A stretch of 64,000 bases of DNA, from contig JASCOF010000003.1 in assembly GCA_029960065.1 (NCBI GenBank), positions 496,001 to 560,000 of the forward strand. Direction: 5' to 3'. A program made the position numbers and the translations under genes. Source of the DNA: Flavobacteriaceae bacterium PS02336. Its GTDB lineage: Bacteria; Bacteroidota; Bacteroidia; Flavobacteriales; Flavobacteriaceae. Shown here in pieces: positions 39,895-50,080 of this stretch (position 1 is its first letter; each line of letters begins with the position of its first letter). The notes under the pieces are model-generated. The model worked only from the letters and a program-made list of their open reading frames with translations. It was not told the DNA's origin and searched no databases.

Positions 39895-41724
39895 TTATTT
39901 AACAGATAAATTGTCAATTTTGTTATTTTTCAAATCAATTTTAAAATGATCTGAAGGCTCGCCGTTCATGGTTTTAAGGAATATTTCTGCCCACAAAACA
40001 AAATTTGGATTATCTGATTTTTTTAACTGATTGCATATCAACTGATACTGCTTTAATCTTTTCTTTCCTATTTCAGAAAAAGCCAATTCATCAGCACTTT
40101 TTAAACGGTAAAAATCAAAAATCATATCAAAACCTTTCCATTGTTCAAAATCAGAAAGTGTTAGAGAATTCTCTTTCAAATCTTTATTAATTTCTATAAG
40201 ATTTTTATTTAATTCTAATAAATCTCTGCCTGATTTTTTTTCGATTGATTTTAAAAATGCAGCTGGAAAATCTTCTGGTAAAAACCTTAAACGTACTAAT
40301 TCTTTTAAATGCCAATTTGTAAATGCCGCATAATCTTTGGTGTTTAGAATTTCCTTATTCCAAATAGGATCACTTTTACTGTTTTGTAAATGAGCATATT
40401 CTTCTTCATAAAATGGAAATAAACTATTGAATTTAGTGACTTTGCCTATTACAATAGTTTCGACTTCAAGTTCAGAATTAGAATGAATCGTCAATATTTT
40501 ATAAGCCGGCATATAAGCGGCAAGTGATGGTGTTTGTATATTAAATAACGTATTTCCTTTTGCAGAAGTTTTCACGCCTGTATCGTTGATGTGCATGTGA
40601 CCTCCAAAATGAATCTGAATACCCGCGTCAGCAAATTGCTCTGCTACTTCTTCATTAGGCACTCTTTGTAATTGCATTTTGTTGGCACCAAAAAGCTGTT
40701 TTAATTCAGGCAAAGCATCATCATTAAAGTCAACCATCGGATAATGACTGAAAGCAATCAGTATCTTCCCTTTTTGTTTCGCTTCCGCAGCAACTTTTTT
40801 TGCCCAATTTAAAAGATGGTTTTTATAAATAAGAACGTTATTATAACCTGTATTCGCTCCCGAAAAATCATGCGGATCATTTGGTTTTCCTGATAATTTT
40901 TCATTCGGAACATACGCATTTGCATCAATCGCTAAAAGCCAGATTCCTTCAATGGGTTCAACCAAATAACTGGCGTCTGGCAGGTACAAATTGGTGTTTT
41001 TTATTAGATACGTTCTTTTTTCTAAAACGGATTCTTTTTGAGCTTCTTCAAAATTATAATTGTCATACTTGTAATTAGAAAAAGGAGTTTCCCAATATAT
41101 ATCACTCTTTTTAGGAAAGAAACCAAAATCACGCATTTCGTGAATCGTTTCCTTGTAACCCCAATTTTTTATATCGGCTGTAATAATGGGTTCGAGTTCT
41201 GTTTTATTTTTATTAAAATTATCTGGAGAACTGCTGATAATCTGTTCTTTTCCGCCGTTACCCAAAAAATCAGTTTTAACAGCATCCTGCGAAAACGGTC
41301 TTACCACATCATGATTTCCTGTAGTGACATAAAAAGAGATTCCGTATTTTTGAGTATACTCATTGAGTATTTTTCGCAGTCCGCGAACGTGAACAGGTTG
41401 GCCGTCGTCGCTGAAATCACCTGGAAGTACGACTTGTTTAATACCTCTTTTAACGATATCATTTAAAGCTTCTAAAAAAGCAAAATAATTTTCGTTGAAA
41501 ATTCTCGTAGAATGCAACTGAGAATTCATGGTTCTAATATTGGCAAATTCGCCTGTTACCGGATTTGGAATTCCCTGATAATTACTGTCTTCAAATTTGG
41601 CAAAAATATCCTGTAAATGAGCATCGGCTATAAAAGCAATTTGAACCTCTTTTTTAGTGTTCTGCTGTGATTTGCAGGAATATAAAAAGAATAATATTAC
41701 TAGTATAGCCGATATTCTAAACAT
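39895..41724 (-). CDS. Metallophosphoesterase lipoprotein
   Basis: 609 residues with a lipoprotein signal (lipobox LYSC, Cys17). The calcineurin-like fold is clear: 'IAFIADAHLQD' (D-x-H), 'VVLPGDFSDDG' (GD), 'YVTTGNHDVV' (GNHD), 'LIAFSHYP' and 'IQIHFGGHMHINDTG' (GHMH). The C-terminal ~180 residues are helical and not recognised. Such enzymes cleave phosphomono- or diesters; being lipid-anchored it would act in the periplasm or on the cell surface. It belongs to the phosphatase-rich side of the locus, 14 bp after DUF4861, so the two are probably co-transcribed. Confidence 0.88.
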   Translation of the reverse strand: MFRISAILVILFFLYSCKSQQNTKKEVQIAFIADAHLQDIFAKFEDSNYQGIPNPVTGEFANIRTMNSQLHSTRIFNENYFAFLEALNDIVKRGIKQVVLPGDFSDDGQPVHVRGLRKILNEYTQKYGISFYVTTGNHDVVRPFSQDAVKTDFLGNGGKEQIISSSPDNFNKNKTELEPIITADIKNWGYKETIHEMRDFGFFPKKSDIYWETPFSNYKYDNYNFEEAQKESVLEKRTYLIKNTNLYLPDASYLVEPIEGIWLLAIDANAYVPNEKLSGKPNDPHDFSGANTGYNNVLIYKNHLLNWAKKVAAEAKQKGKILIAFSHYPMVDFNDDALPELKQLFGANKMQLQRVPNEEVAEQFADAGIQIHFGGHMHINDTGVKTSAKGNTLFNIQTPSLAAYMPAYKILTIHSNSELEVETIVIGKVTKFNSLFPFYEEEYAHLQNSKSDPIWNKEILNTKDYAAFTNWHLKELVRLRFLPEDFPAAFLKSIEKKSGRDLLELNKNLIEINKDLKENSLTLSDFEQWKGFDMIFDFYRLKSADELAFSEIGKKRLKQYQLICNQLKKSDNPNFVLWAEIFLKTMNGEPSDHFKIDLKNNKIDNLSVK

Positions 41725-41738
41725 GTATTTTGTTTGCT

Positions 41739-42590
41739 TTATTTTTTAATATACGCTTCCAATTTATCTAAAGTATTTAATTCTGTTTCTCTTGCACATG
41801 AAGATAAAATGGTTGTCTCTAAGTTTTTTGCTGGTTTTGAAATCAGCAAATACTGTGTTCCATCATCTGTATTTTTCTCAAAATCTTTTGGGTTGTACTT
41901 AATTGCTCCTCCAACCTCAACAATTTCTGCAGCAACGTCTTCTGGATGTTTTCCCCAAACTGCGATGTAATTTGCACCTTTTTTTGTTGCAGAATCTTTA
42001 AAGTAATTTACTCCTGTTGCAAATTGTACTTTTTCTCCAGTTAAAGAAACAGCTTCTACTTTTGCTTCTCTTTTTCCAGAAAATACGGTAACACGAACTA
42101 AAATGTCTACTTTTTTTCCTTTGTACGGAACACCTCTTGAAATCATTTCCATCCAAGAAGTGGTATCTGTTTTCCCCACTCTTGCCAAACGATTGGTTAC
42201 CGGATTTAAAGGCACAACTTTCTCTCCGTCCCAAAGTTTTACTCCTCCTAAACCTACAGTAGAAGCCACTTTATAATAATCGGCTCCCCAACCTTCTTTT
42301 TGTTGTTCTGGTGTTGGATACCAATTTGCTTTTCTTAATTCTAAACCTGGTTTTGCTTTAGAATAAACGTCGATTGCTACTTTATCGCTGAAATAAATTC
42401 GCAATGCCATCCATTCGTTTTCAACTGCCGGACCGTGATGTCCGATTGTTTTATATAAATCTCCTGATTCTGAGCCGATATCTGTTAGATACGTAATTTT
42501 ATCCGACTTCATATACAAACTGTTGTCTGTATTATTCTGTCCAAAACAAACACAGCAAAAAAGTAAAGAGGTTACGATAGATAGTTTCAT
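41739..42590 (-). CDS. DUF4861 secreted protein
   Basis: 283 residues with a signal peptide (MKLSIVTSLLFCCVCFGQ). Motifs 'TIGHHGPAVENEWMALRIYFSDKVAIDVYSK', 'GWGADYYKVASTVGLGGVKLW' and 'FATGVNYFKDSATKKGANYIAVWGKHPED' fit the DUF4861 family, which occurs in polysaccharide loci of Bacteroidota and has no role I am sure of. The His-His-Gly and Asn-Glu pattern suggests an active site. It is followed by the metallophosphoesterase with a 14-bp gap. Confidence 0.8.
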   Translation of the reverse strand: MKLSIVTSLLFCCVCFGQNNTDNSLYMKSDKITYLTDIGSESGDLYKTIGHHGPAVENEWMALRIYFSDKVAIDVYSKAKPGLELRKANWYPTPEQQKEGWGADYYKVASTVGLGGVKLWDGEKVVPLNPVTNRLARVGKTDTTSWMEMISRGVPYKGKKVDILVRVTVFSGKREAKVEAVSLTGEKVQFATGVNYFKDSATKKGANYIAVWGKHPEDVAAEIVEVGGAIKYNPKDFEKNTDDGTQYLLISKPAKNLETTILSSCARETELNTLDKLEAYIKK

Positions 42591-42756
42591 AATTTAAAAT
42601 ATTATAGTTTAAGTGTAATTCCTGTAAATTTAAAAAACAAGTTTCAACAATCTACCAAGAATTCTATCTATTGTTTGGAAATTATCAATTTATATCGAAA
42701 ATGTGAAAAATCTTAAACTATAAAATTTCATTTTTACTTTTCTAATTATATTTTTT

Positions 42757-42831
42757 GCCACAGATTAACAAGAGTAACACAGATTAAATTAGTTTCGTTT
42801 AAAAATCCTTCTAATCCTTTTAATCTGTGGC
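42757..42831. repeat. 12-bp inverted repeat in the 42591-42876 spacer
   Basis: GCCACAGATTAA (42757-42768) and TTAATCTGTGGC (42820-42831) are perfect inverses. A second, shorter ACAGATTAAA copy stands inside at about 42779. It is part of the family seen at 35753-35808. Nothing else stands out in this 286-bp spacer. Confidence 0.6.
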
Positions 42832-42876
42832 TTTAAAAAAATTAATAAGCTAAATGGCTGTCATCTTTTAATTTTA

Positions 42877-43452
42877 TTAATCCACTATTTTTACTAATGT
42901 TGGATTAATTCCTAATGGGTTCTTGATTACTTTACAGATCAAAGGAAATTCTGGATTTTTTATAATCCACATTTCAGTTTCGTCTATCTGTGCTTTTACA
43001 TGCAAGGCATCGACTGCTTTTCCATCAATTGAAACCTCACTTTTGTCTTCGCTTTTATCCAAAACATAAGTTGTTTTATTGTACACAAATGAATTGTTTT
43101 TTACTAAATCCTGATAAGCCGACTGTGAAATCATAAAGAATGTTTCGGTTGGTTTTAAGTTCAGAACCGGTGCATATTCTCCCTGATTATAACTTAATTC
43201 AGTTCCACTTTTTAAGGCTTCGGGAAGCATTACTATCTTACTTTTTACTCCTCTTGTTTCTAGTTTAAAAGCTAAGGCATTATTTGATGTTTCTGCTGTA
43301 AGCTGTAAAGTTCTGGTTTGTCCGTGCAGTTTACAGACGTAATGCAGCTGTGTATTATTTTTTATTGTTGGAATGTAATTCTGTGCCGTTCCTTTCTGAT
43401 AAACAATACAGAAAAGAATCATTAAAAATATATTTTTCATCTTGTTCATCAT
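42877..43452 (-). CDS. Small secreted protein of unknown function
   Basis: 191 residues; the ATG at 43452 abuts the GH92 stop codon with no gap, so translation is probably coupled. Alternative starts are the next codon or the Met at residue 5. A signal peptide (MKNIFLMILFCIVYQKGTAQ) is present. The mature part is predicted as beta-strands ('TQLHYVCKLHGQTRTLQLTAE', 'ALAFKLETRGVKSKIVMLP', 'MWIIKNPEFPLICKVIKNP') and resembles small periplasmic lipoprotein-carrier-like or ligand-binding folds, but I do not recognise the family. Its position suggests a role with GH92. Confidence 0.7.
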   Translation of the reverse strand: MMNKMKNIFLMILFCIVYQKGTAQNYIPTIKNNTQLHYVCKLHGQTRTLQLTAETSNNALAFKLETRGVKSKIVMLPEALKSGTELSYNQGEYAPVLNLKPTETFFMISQSAYQDLVKNNSFVYNKTTYVLDKSEDKSEVSIDGKAVDALHVKAQIDETEMWIIKNPEFPLICKVIKNPLGINPTLVKIVD

Positions 43453-45726
43453 TTATTTTGCTGGTGGTAAAATTGTTGTTCCCCAAGCTGAAGGTTTCGA
43501 ATCCATTTCTAAAATTAATTCTCCGCCATTATTAATATCTTCGTGTAAAATCCATGCTTTGTTGTATGGTTTTCCGTTTAACAATGCCGTTTTGATGTAT
43601 TTGTTTTTATCACTCATTTTTTTGGTGGTGATTTTAAAACTTTTACCATTTTCCAATTTTACAACCGTTTCCTTAATCAAAGGCGTATTAATCAAATAAT
43701 AAGGCTGTCCTGCATTTGGATATAATCCCATCATGTGGAAAGCCAGCCAAGAAGACATCGCTCCAGAATCATCATTTCCCGGAAGTCCTTCTCTTGAAGT
43801 ATTGAAATTATCTTTGATAATGGTTCTAATTCTATCACTGCTTAAATACGGTTTTCCAATCCAATGATACAAACAAGGTGTAAGAAATGAAGGTTCGTTG
43901 GCAACATTGAATAAATTATTATCGAAGAAAATATCCAATCTTTTTTCGAATGCCTTTTCTCCGCCTGATTTTTTTACCAATTCCGGAATATCGTGCGGCA
44001 AACTAAAAGAATATTCCCAAGAAGTTCCTTCGTAGAAAAACACGCACCAATGGCAGACATACCAAGGCGATTCGATAATTACAGGTGTATATTTAAAAGT
44101 TGGTTTTTGGATTTTTGATTCTCCGAAAATAACATCATCCAGCCAATTTCCGTCTTTGTCTTTTGGCATAATAAAACCTTTTGCTCCATTATTTTCATAA
44201 TCTGCACGCCATAAATTCTGCCAGCTTTCGGCTTGTTTCATGTATTGATTATACAATTCTGTTTTGCCTAAACCTTTTGCTACCGTTGCAATATTATAAT
44301 CGTTGTACGAATAATCGATTGTTCTGTTTCCTGCGCGGTCTGTGCCGTAAGGAACGTAACCTAATTTAAGATAATCTAAAAGTCCGCCTCGTCCTTCTTT
44401 TTCTTCATTTCCTCCCGGCGGAACAGTTGCATCTTTAAGCATGGCCTGTAAAGCCAATTCGTAATCAATTCCTTTTAAGTTTTTTACAAAAGCGTCTGCA
44501 ATTACAACCTCAGCGTTAGAACCGCCTTGAGTTCTTCCGTTATCGTTACCGCTTCTTCCTTCGGGCATATATCCTTCGCGTTTGTAAATATTCAACATCG
44601 CGTTGATAATATCAACTTTTCGTTTAGAATCTATTAATGTAATTAGCGGACTTGAAGTTCTGAAAGTATCCCAAATCGTATAAAAATCATCGTAATACGG
44701 TTCGTCATTTGTCCATAACGGATTTTCTCCTGTTCTGTCAACGGGCATAATCATCGTATGATACAAACCAGTGTAAAACATTTTTCTATATTCTACAGCA
44801 GTATCATCGGATAATTTGATTCGGCTTAGTAAGTCTTCCCATTTATTTTCTAAAGCAGCTAAAACGGTATTAAAATTCCAATGCGGAATTTCGGTTTCTA
44901 TATTGTTTTTGGCTTTTAATTCACTTAAAAACGAGATTCCGATTTTGACATTTAATGCTTCTTTTCCTGAATTTCCAAAAGAAAGTAAAGCTCCTGTTTT
45001 CTTTCCTGAATCAAACTGTGCTTTTTGATTGCTGTAAAATTTACCGTCTTTAAAAGTGACATATTGAGCAATAGGCTGATCGAAAACGGCCCAGAAATAA
45101 ACTGTATAAGCGCGTCCGTTATTCCATCCGCCTCTTATTCTGCTGTACCCTCTTACTTCTGTATCTGAAACTATTTCGATCTGAGAGCCTACAAACTGCT
45201 GTGCTTCTCTGGCATCTGGAATCTTTTCTTCTCCAAGGAAAAATCCAGGGTCAATTTTTAATTCCTTTGATTTATTTTTTGGATAGGTTATTCTATAAAA
45301 TGAAACTTTTTCTCCAGTTGTGATTTCTGTTTTAATGTTATTCTCTTTGAAAACCGTTTCATAATAACCCAGCTTTACATTTTCTTCGGCTCTAAAAGAA
45401 GTCTGATCCATTTTGTCTAAAGCTCCAGAAAACGGCATAATTGAGATGTTCCCGTATTTTGGACCTCCGCCGGTTCCGCTTACATGAACCTGACTGAAAC
45501 CTGTTACTTCTTTCGGCATTGGAAGCCAGCCGCTGTTTGGACTTGAGGTACAGTCTGGGCTTGGTTTTACCATTCCGTACGGACAGGACGGCCCAATAAA
45601 AACCCTGCCGACTCCTTCTGAACCGATCATTGGGTCGACGTATTGATGGACTTTTTGCTGTGCGCTACTTGTAATCGTAAGAAATGATATTCCTAAAAAA
45701 AAGATAAACTTGGATGATATTTTCAT
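43453..45726 (-). CDS. GH92 alpha-mannosidase (copy A)
   Basis: 757 residues from the ATG at 45726, which opens a signal peptide (MKISSKFIFFLGISFLTITSSAQ). The N-terminal beta-domain starts 'VHQYVDPMIGSEGVGRVFIGPSCPYGMVKPSPD', the GH92 signature. The (alpha/alpha)6 part has the acid Glu region 'FFYEGTSWEYSFSLPHD' and the base region 'LPGNDDSGAMSSWLAFHMMGLYPNAG'. GH92 enzymes are Ca2+-dependent inverting exo-alpha-mannosidases active on alpha-1,2/1,3/1,4/1,6 mannosides; the linkage cannot be told here. Confidence 0.94.
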   Translation of the reverse strand: MKISSKFIFFLGISFLTITSSAQQKVHQYVDPMIGSEGVGRVFIGPSCPYGMVKPSPDCTSSPNSGWLPMPKEVTGFSQVHVSGTGGGPKYGNISIMPFSGALDKMDQTSFRAEENVKLGYYETVFKENNIKTEITTGEKVSFYRITYPKNKSKELKIDPGFFLGEEKIPDAREAQQFVGSQIEIVSDTEVRGYSRIRGGWNNGRAYTVYFWAVFDQPIAQYVTFKDGKFYSNQKAQFDSGKKTGALLSFGNSGKEALNVKIGISFLSELKAKNNIETEIPHWNFNTVLAALENKWEDLLSRIKLSDDTAVEYRKMFYTGLYHTMIMPVDRTGENPLWTNDEPYYDDFYTIWDTFRTSSPLITLIDSKRKVDIINAMLNIYKREGYMPEGRSGNDNGRTQGGSNAEVVIADAFVKNLKGIDYELALQAMLKDATVPPGGNEEKEGRGGLLDYLKLGYVPYGTDRAGNRTIDYSYNDYNIATVAKGLGKTELYNQYMKQAESWQNLWRADYENNGAKGFIMPKDKDGNWLDDVIFGESKIQKPTFKYTPVIIESPWYVCHWCVFFYEGTSWEYSFSLPHDIPELVKKSGGEKAFEKRLDIFFDNNLFNVANEPSFLTPCLYHWIGKPYLSSDRIRTIIKDNFNTSREGLPGNDDSGAMSSWLAFHMMGLYPNAGQPYYLINTPLIKETVVKLENGKSFKITTKKMSDKNKYIKTALLNGKPYNKAWILHEDINNGGELILEMDSKPSAWGTTILPPAK

Positions 45727-45837
45727 TGTGGTTACTTCTTTGTTTTTTGTTGGCATGTATAATTATTTTTAATATTTTTTCAAATAACTATAATTCTATG
45801 TTGCTATGCGTTAATAGGGGTTTAACCCAACGTTATA

Positions 45838-48159
45838 TTACTGTTTCTCTGGATTTGCTTTATCTGACATTTTTAAGATCAATTCGCCTCCATTGGTAAT
45901 ATCATTATGCGAAAGACTAAAATTTGGAACTGCTTTCTGATTGAATTTGATGTCTTCTATATACACATTTTCAGGATTGTTATTGTTGGCTTTGATCACA
46001 AATGTTTTACCTGAATAATATTTTGGATTTAATGTTATCGTGATTTTATTGAAGATCGGACTGCCGATCTGATAAACAGCTTCTTTATCGGTTCCTCCAT
46101 TCATTTGAAATAAACCTAATTTTAGCAATACATTAAGGCTTCCCATTAATCCCTGATCTTCGTCTCCGTTGTAACCCGTTGCAGGCGATAATCCGCTGAA
46201 GGTTTCTTTTACAACATTTCTAGTCCAATACTGCGTTAAATCGGGTCTTCCTAAAACGGTAAATATATTCGAAGTCTGCATAGACGGCTGATTTCCAAAA
46301 TTTACTGGAATTCTGCTAAACTCTGGATGTAATTCTGCATCATGCGATGTACCAGAAGTATATTTTTGCTTTTTAGCCGTTTCAAATTGCGCATTTAATT
46401 TTTCTACAGCTTTTTCTTTTCCGCCCATTAAATCAGACAAACCTAAAATATCATGAGGAACAAACCAAGTCGATTGTGCTCCGTTTGATTCTATAAATCC
46501 GTTTTCATATTGATATGGATCGTAATTTTCGCGCCATTTTCCATCTGCATTTTTCGGACGCATCCAGCCTATTTTAGCATCAAAAACATTTTTATAGTTT
46601 TCGGCTCTTTTCATGAAATATCGATAATCCTCTTCGTGATTTAACTTTTTTGCCAATTGAGCCAAAGTCCAATCTTGATAGGCATATTCTAAAGTCTGGC
46701 TTGCACCGTCTTCGTGGCTTCCAAAATTTCCGTCTGGAAGCGGATACGGCACATATCCTTTTTCTAAATAATATTTTAAACCGCCGCCAATATTGGTATT
46801 ATGTTCGTAACCTGCTTTTTCCATAATACCGCCAGGCATATGATTTTTTTTGAGTGCGAGGTAAATTTCCTCTAAATTTTCTTTTACAATTCCTTTTTGA
46901 ATCGCGCTGACAATAAATGGCGTGGCCGAAGCTCCTGTCATTACATACGTATCGTTTCCTCCCGAAGGCCCGCGCGGAATTATGCCGCCGTCTTTGTAAT
47001 ACTGCATTAACGAATACACAAATTCTTCCATAATTTCTGGATAGACCAAGCCCCAAAGGTTGTTGATTGTCCATTGTGCGCCCCAAAAAGCATCTGAATT
47101 ATAGTGGTTGAATTTTGGTTTTCCATCAGTATTTAATGGCAAATGCCCTACCCTGAATTTGTCCCCTGTATTATCAGGATAGGCTCCATTTGCATCACTA
47201 ATCATTTTTCTCCCTTGCAGGGCATGCCATAAATCAGTGTAAAATCTTCTTTGGTCGGTTTCAGTTCCGCCTTCTACTTTTATTCTTCCTAATAAACTGC
47301 TCCATTCTTTTCTAGAATCGGCAGTCGCTTTATTAAAGTTCCAATGTTGTAATTCGGTTTCGATATTGTTATTGGCATTTTCAATTGATGTATAAGAAAT
47401 GCCGACTTTCATCAATACTTGTTCTTTGGTTTTACCAAAATGTATCAAATAATTTCCAGTTGCATTATCTTTTTCAACAGAGGAAATTGGCTCATTTGTT
47501 TTAACTTTAAAAAATACAGTTAACGGTTTCGGACGTCTAAAATTGGTACTTAAAACCAAAGATCCAGAAAGTTCGAAATCATTGTTTTTTTCTAATTTTC
47601 CGTTTGTGTTTTCGCAAGGTCCTAAAATGGTATTCAAATTAAAAAGAACTGCTTTTTGTGCTGCTGCAGGAAATGTATATTTATGAAAACCAACTCTAGG
47701 TGTGCTGGTTAATTCTGCAGTTATTTGATATCTGTCCAGTTTTAAAGAATGATATCCCGGTGTTATGATTTCGGTCTGATGACTGAATTTGGAATAAAAG
47801 TCTTTGAAAACAGTTTGTTTATTTTGAAGTGAAATAATCACTGGCATTACCGACACGCCCGACATCTGCCATTCGTGAACGTGGCTGAATCCTTTCACAG
47901 TATCTGTAGTATATTTGTAACCGCCTCCCCAATCGCCATTGATTTCGGTATCGGGATTTAGGTTTACCATACCAAACGGACGGCTTGCTGATGAAAAGTA
48001 AAACCATCTTGAATTTTCGGTGTCCAACAACGGATAAACCAGATCTGACAACTGTTTCTTCTTCAAAGAAACCGTTTTCTGGGCGTTGCACGACACTAAA
48101 AAAATAAGGGTTAGACTTATTGCGATACGTCCTATTTTATTGATTTGATTTAGTTCCAT
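45838..48159 (-). CDS. GH92 alpha-mannosidase-like lipoprotein (copy B)
   Basis: 773 residues with a lipoprotein signal (lipobox LVSC, Cys24). The GH92 pattern is present: 'DLVYPLLDTENSRWFYFSSASRPFGMVNLNPDTEINGDWGGGY', 'PRGPSGGNDTYVMTGASATPFIV', 'GFIESNGAQSTWFVPHDILGL' and 'GYNGDEDQGLMGSLNVLLKLGLF'. It is strongly diverged from copy A: the segment after the presumed acid Glu is SNGAQSTW instead of GTSWEYSF, and the base region reads DEDQG. The acid Glu and the last Asp align, so it may be active on a different mannoside. It is surface-anchored, unlike copy A. Confidence 0.9.
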   Translation of the reverse strand: MELNQINKIGRIAISLTLIFLVSCNAQKTVSLKKKQLSDLVYPLLDTENSRWFYFSSASRPFGMVNLNPDTEINGDWGGGYKYTTDTVKGFSHVHEWQMSGVSVMPVIISLQNKQTVFKDFYSKFSHQTEIITPGYHSLKLDRYQITAELTSTPRVGFHKYTFPAAAQKAVLFNLNTILGPCENTNGKLEKNNDFELSGSLVLSTNFRRPKPLTVFFKVKTNEPISSVEKDNATGNYLIHFGKTKEQVLMKVGISYTSIENANNNIETELQHWNFNKATADSRKEWSSLLGRIKVEGGTETDQRRFYTDLWHALQGRKMISDANGAYPDNTGDKFRVGHLPLNTDGKPKFNHYNSDAFWGAQWTINNLWGLVYPEIMEEFVYSLMQYYKDGGIIPRGPSGGNDTYVMTGASATPFIVSAIQKGIVKENLEEIYLALKKNHMPGGIMEKAGYEHNTNIGGGLKYYLEKGYVPYPLPDGNFGSHEDGASQTLEYAYQDWTLAQLAKKLNHEEDYRYFMKRAENYKNVFDAKIGWMRPKNADGKWRENYDPYQYENGFIESNGAQSTWFVPHDILGLSDLMGGKEKAVEKLNAQFETAKKQKYTSGTSHDAELHPEFSRIPVNFGNQPSMQTSNIFTVLGRPDLTQYWTRNVVKETFSGLSPATGYNGDEDQGLMGSLNVLLKLGLFQMNGGTDKEAVYQIGSPIFNKITITLNPKYYSGKTFVIKANNNNPENVYIEDIKFNQKAVPNFSLSHNDITNGGELILKMSDKANPEKQ

Positions 48160-48370
48160 TTATTCTGTTTGTATTGATTGGCACTATGGTTTATACGGGA
48201 TTCTTTCTACGGGTTTTACTGCTGAACTGAAAAGAATGTTTACAAAGCTTAATCTTTCATAGGGGTCTCAGGAATTACATTCGATTAAGCTTTGTATTCA
48301 TTCAAAAAATGAAAATGAAACTGAACTGGTTCTCATGAGCAACTAATCAACCAGTTTTCTTTTTAGTAAA

Positions 48371-48402
48371 AAAGGAGAAGAATTTTTACGCTCTTCTCCT
48401 TT
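48371..48402 (-). terminator. Terminator after SusD (48449-50062)
   Basis: On the minus strand AAAGGAGAAGA (48402-48392) pairs with TCTTCTCCTTT (48381-48371) and is followed by T residues. It separates the SusC-SusD pair from the GH92 genes. Confidence 0.88.
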
Positions 48403-48448
48403 CAAAATTAAAATTGATTACAATGCGTACTTAACTAAATTCTTATTT

Positions 48449-50062
48449 TTAATATCCATCATTTTGTGTTAAAGCTGGATTTAAAACCATTGCATTTGTT
48501 GGAATTGGGAAAACGCGGCGATACGTATCTGTATTGGTTTTGTAACCCCATTGTCCTTCGTATTTTCCAAAACGGATCATGTCGTTTCTATGCCAAGCTT
48601 CCCAAGCAAATTCTCTGCTTCTTTCTCTGTAAAGATCTTCCAATGATACACCGCTTAAAGCTGCAGAAGTAGTACGATTAGAACGAACCATGTTTACTAA
48701 TGCGTCTGCACTTTGTCCTAAAGTCGCTGCGCCTCCGCGTAAGATTGATTCCGCTTTCATTAAAAGAACATCTGAATAACGTAAGAAAGGAACATCATTC
48801 TTTTGGTTACGATTTGTTGAAGTTGCATCTGGATAAAATTTTATATTTCTATATCCCATGTTCCAAGCAATTTCATCATTTCCAAGGTCAAATAAGGCAA
48901 CACTTTGGCGAGGTATAATATCTGGTGTTAAATTTACTTGATAGGTATAAGTTGCACCTCCATCAGACCCAGTGTAAAATTGATCGTATCCTTTTTTGGT
49001 TGTAGTCACCATTACCGGCGTTACACCATCATTCATAAATTGAAGTCCTGTAAGCCATTGTCTGTTACGAATATCATTTGCATCATTAAAGTAAGCATAG
49101 AATTCTGGCAGTGTACTTCTAGGTGCACTTGGCGTATATGGAAGACTAAATTTAGCCCTTTCAGAACGCGGTACATCATAACGTGCGTGATACATTTGTC
49201 CGTTAAAACCAACTGTAACTGCTGCTGGATCGTAAGGAACTGCAAAAATAAATTCTTTCATCAACGGTCCGTTAGTTGGGTAAAACATTTGGAGGTATGA
49301 AGCTCTTGGTTCAACAGCATACAAACCTGAATTAATTACCTCATCACAAGCCGCAATACACTCTGTATAACGTGCTGTTCCTGTGTAAATATTTGCATTC
49401 AAATACAACTTTGCTAACATTGCATTTGCAGTTTGTTTATTTGGTCTTCCGTAAGTGGTAACACCAGCTACAGGATTTAAATTAGGAACGGCGCTTTTTA
49501 GTTCTTTCTCAATAAAATTGAAAACTTCTGCTCTTGGCGTTTTAGCATGAGACGTAAAATCTCCGTATAAAGTATCCAATGGTACATCTCCATAACTATC
49601 CATTAACATGAAATAAGAAATGGCACGCATTGTTTTCAATTCAGAAATCAACGTTTTTTTCTCTGCACCTTCAGGCATTGTCTGTCTTAAAATAGAAATT
49701 GCCTGATTGCTTGTTCCGATTACTTTAGATGACCAATCCCAAAGACTTCCTACAATTCCATTATCTGCATTCCAGTCGTGGTAATGCATTGCAATGTAGT
49801 TTCTGTTGTCAAACCAGTTTCCTCCTCTTGCCGGCAGAATAGCTTCGTCTGTAGATAAAGATTGCGACCACCACCATGCAAATGAAAACTCACCGCGGAA
49901 AGCTGCGTAAACCGGTCCTGTTGTCTGAATATACTGTGTTGAATTTTGTGGAAAAACTTCAGGTGTTAACTGCGTTGTAATAGGCACATCAAGATCATCG
50001 CAAGACCATACTAAACCAGCCATCAATACTGGAATACCTAAATATTTTAATATCTTTTTCAT
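48449..50062 (-). CDS. SusD-like glycan-binding lipoprotein (pair 1)
   Basis: 537 residues with lipobox VWSC (Cys21). 'LDVPITTQLTPEVFPQNSTQYIQTTGPVYAAFRGEF' starts a RagB/SusD fold, followed by TPR-like helices ('AKTPRAEVFNFIEKELKSAVPNL', 'GRPNKQTANAMLAKLYLNANIY') and the C-terminal 'RYSDVLLMKAESILRGG' and 'LEDLYRERSREFAWEAWHRNDMIRF' typical of SusD. It binds glycan at the cell surface and forms a lid on the SusC channel encoded 18 bp upstream. A terminator follows. Confidence 0.96.
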   Translation of the reverse strand: MKKILKYLGIPVLMAGLVWSCDDLDVPITTQLTPEVFPQNSTQYIQTTGPVYAAFRGEFSFAWWWSQSLSTDEAILPARGGNWFDNRNYIAMHYHDWNADNGIVGSLWDWSSKVIGTSNQAISILRQTMPEGAEKKTLISELKTMRAISYFMLMDSYGDVPLDTLYGDFTSHAKTPRAEVFNFIEKELKSAVPNLNPVAGVTTYGRPNKQTANAMLAKLYLNANIYTGTARYTECIAACDEVINSGLYAVEPRASYLQMFYPTNGPLMKEFIFAVPYDPAAVTVGFNGQMYHARYDVPRSERAKFSLPYTPSAPRSTLPEFYAYFNDANDIRNRQWLTGLQFMNDGVTPVMVTTTKKGYDQFYTGSDGGATYTYQVNLTPDIIPRQSVALFDLGNDEIAWNMGYRNIKFYPDATSTNRNQKNDVPFLRYSDVLLMKAESILRGGAATLGQSADALVNMVRSNRTTSAALSGVSLEDLYRERSREFAWEAWHRNDMIRFGKYEGQWGYKTNTDTYRRVFPIPTNAMVLNPALTQNDGY

Positions 50063-50080
50063 AATTTTTTCATTTAATTT

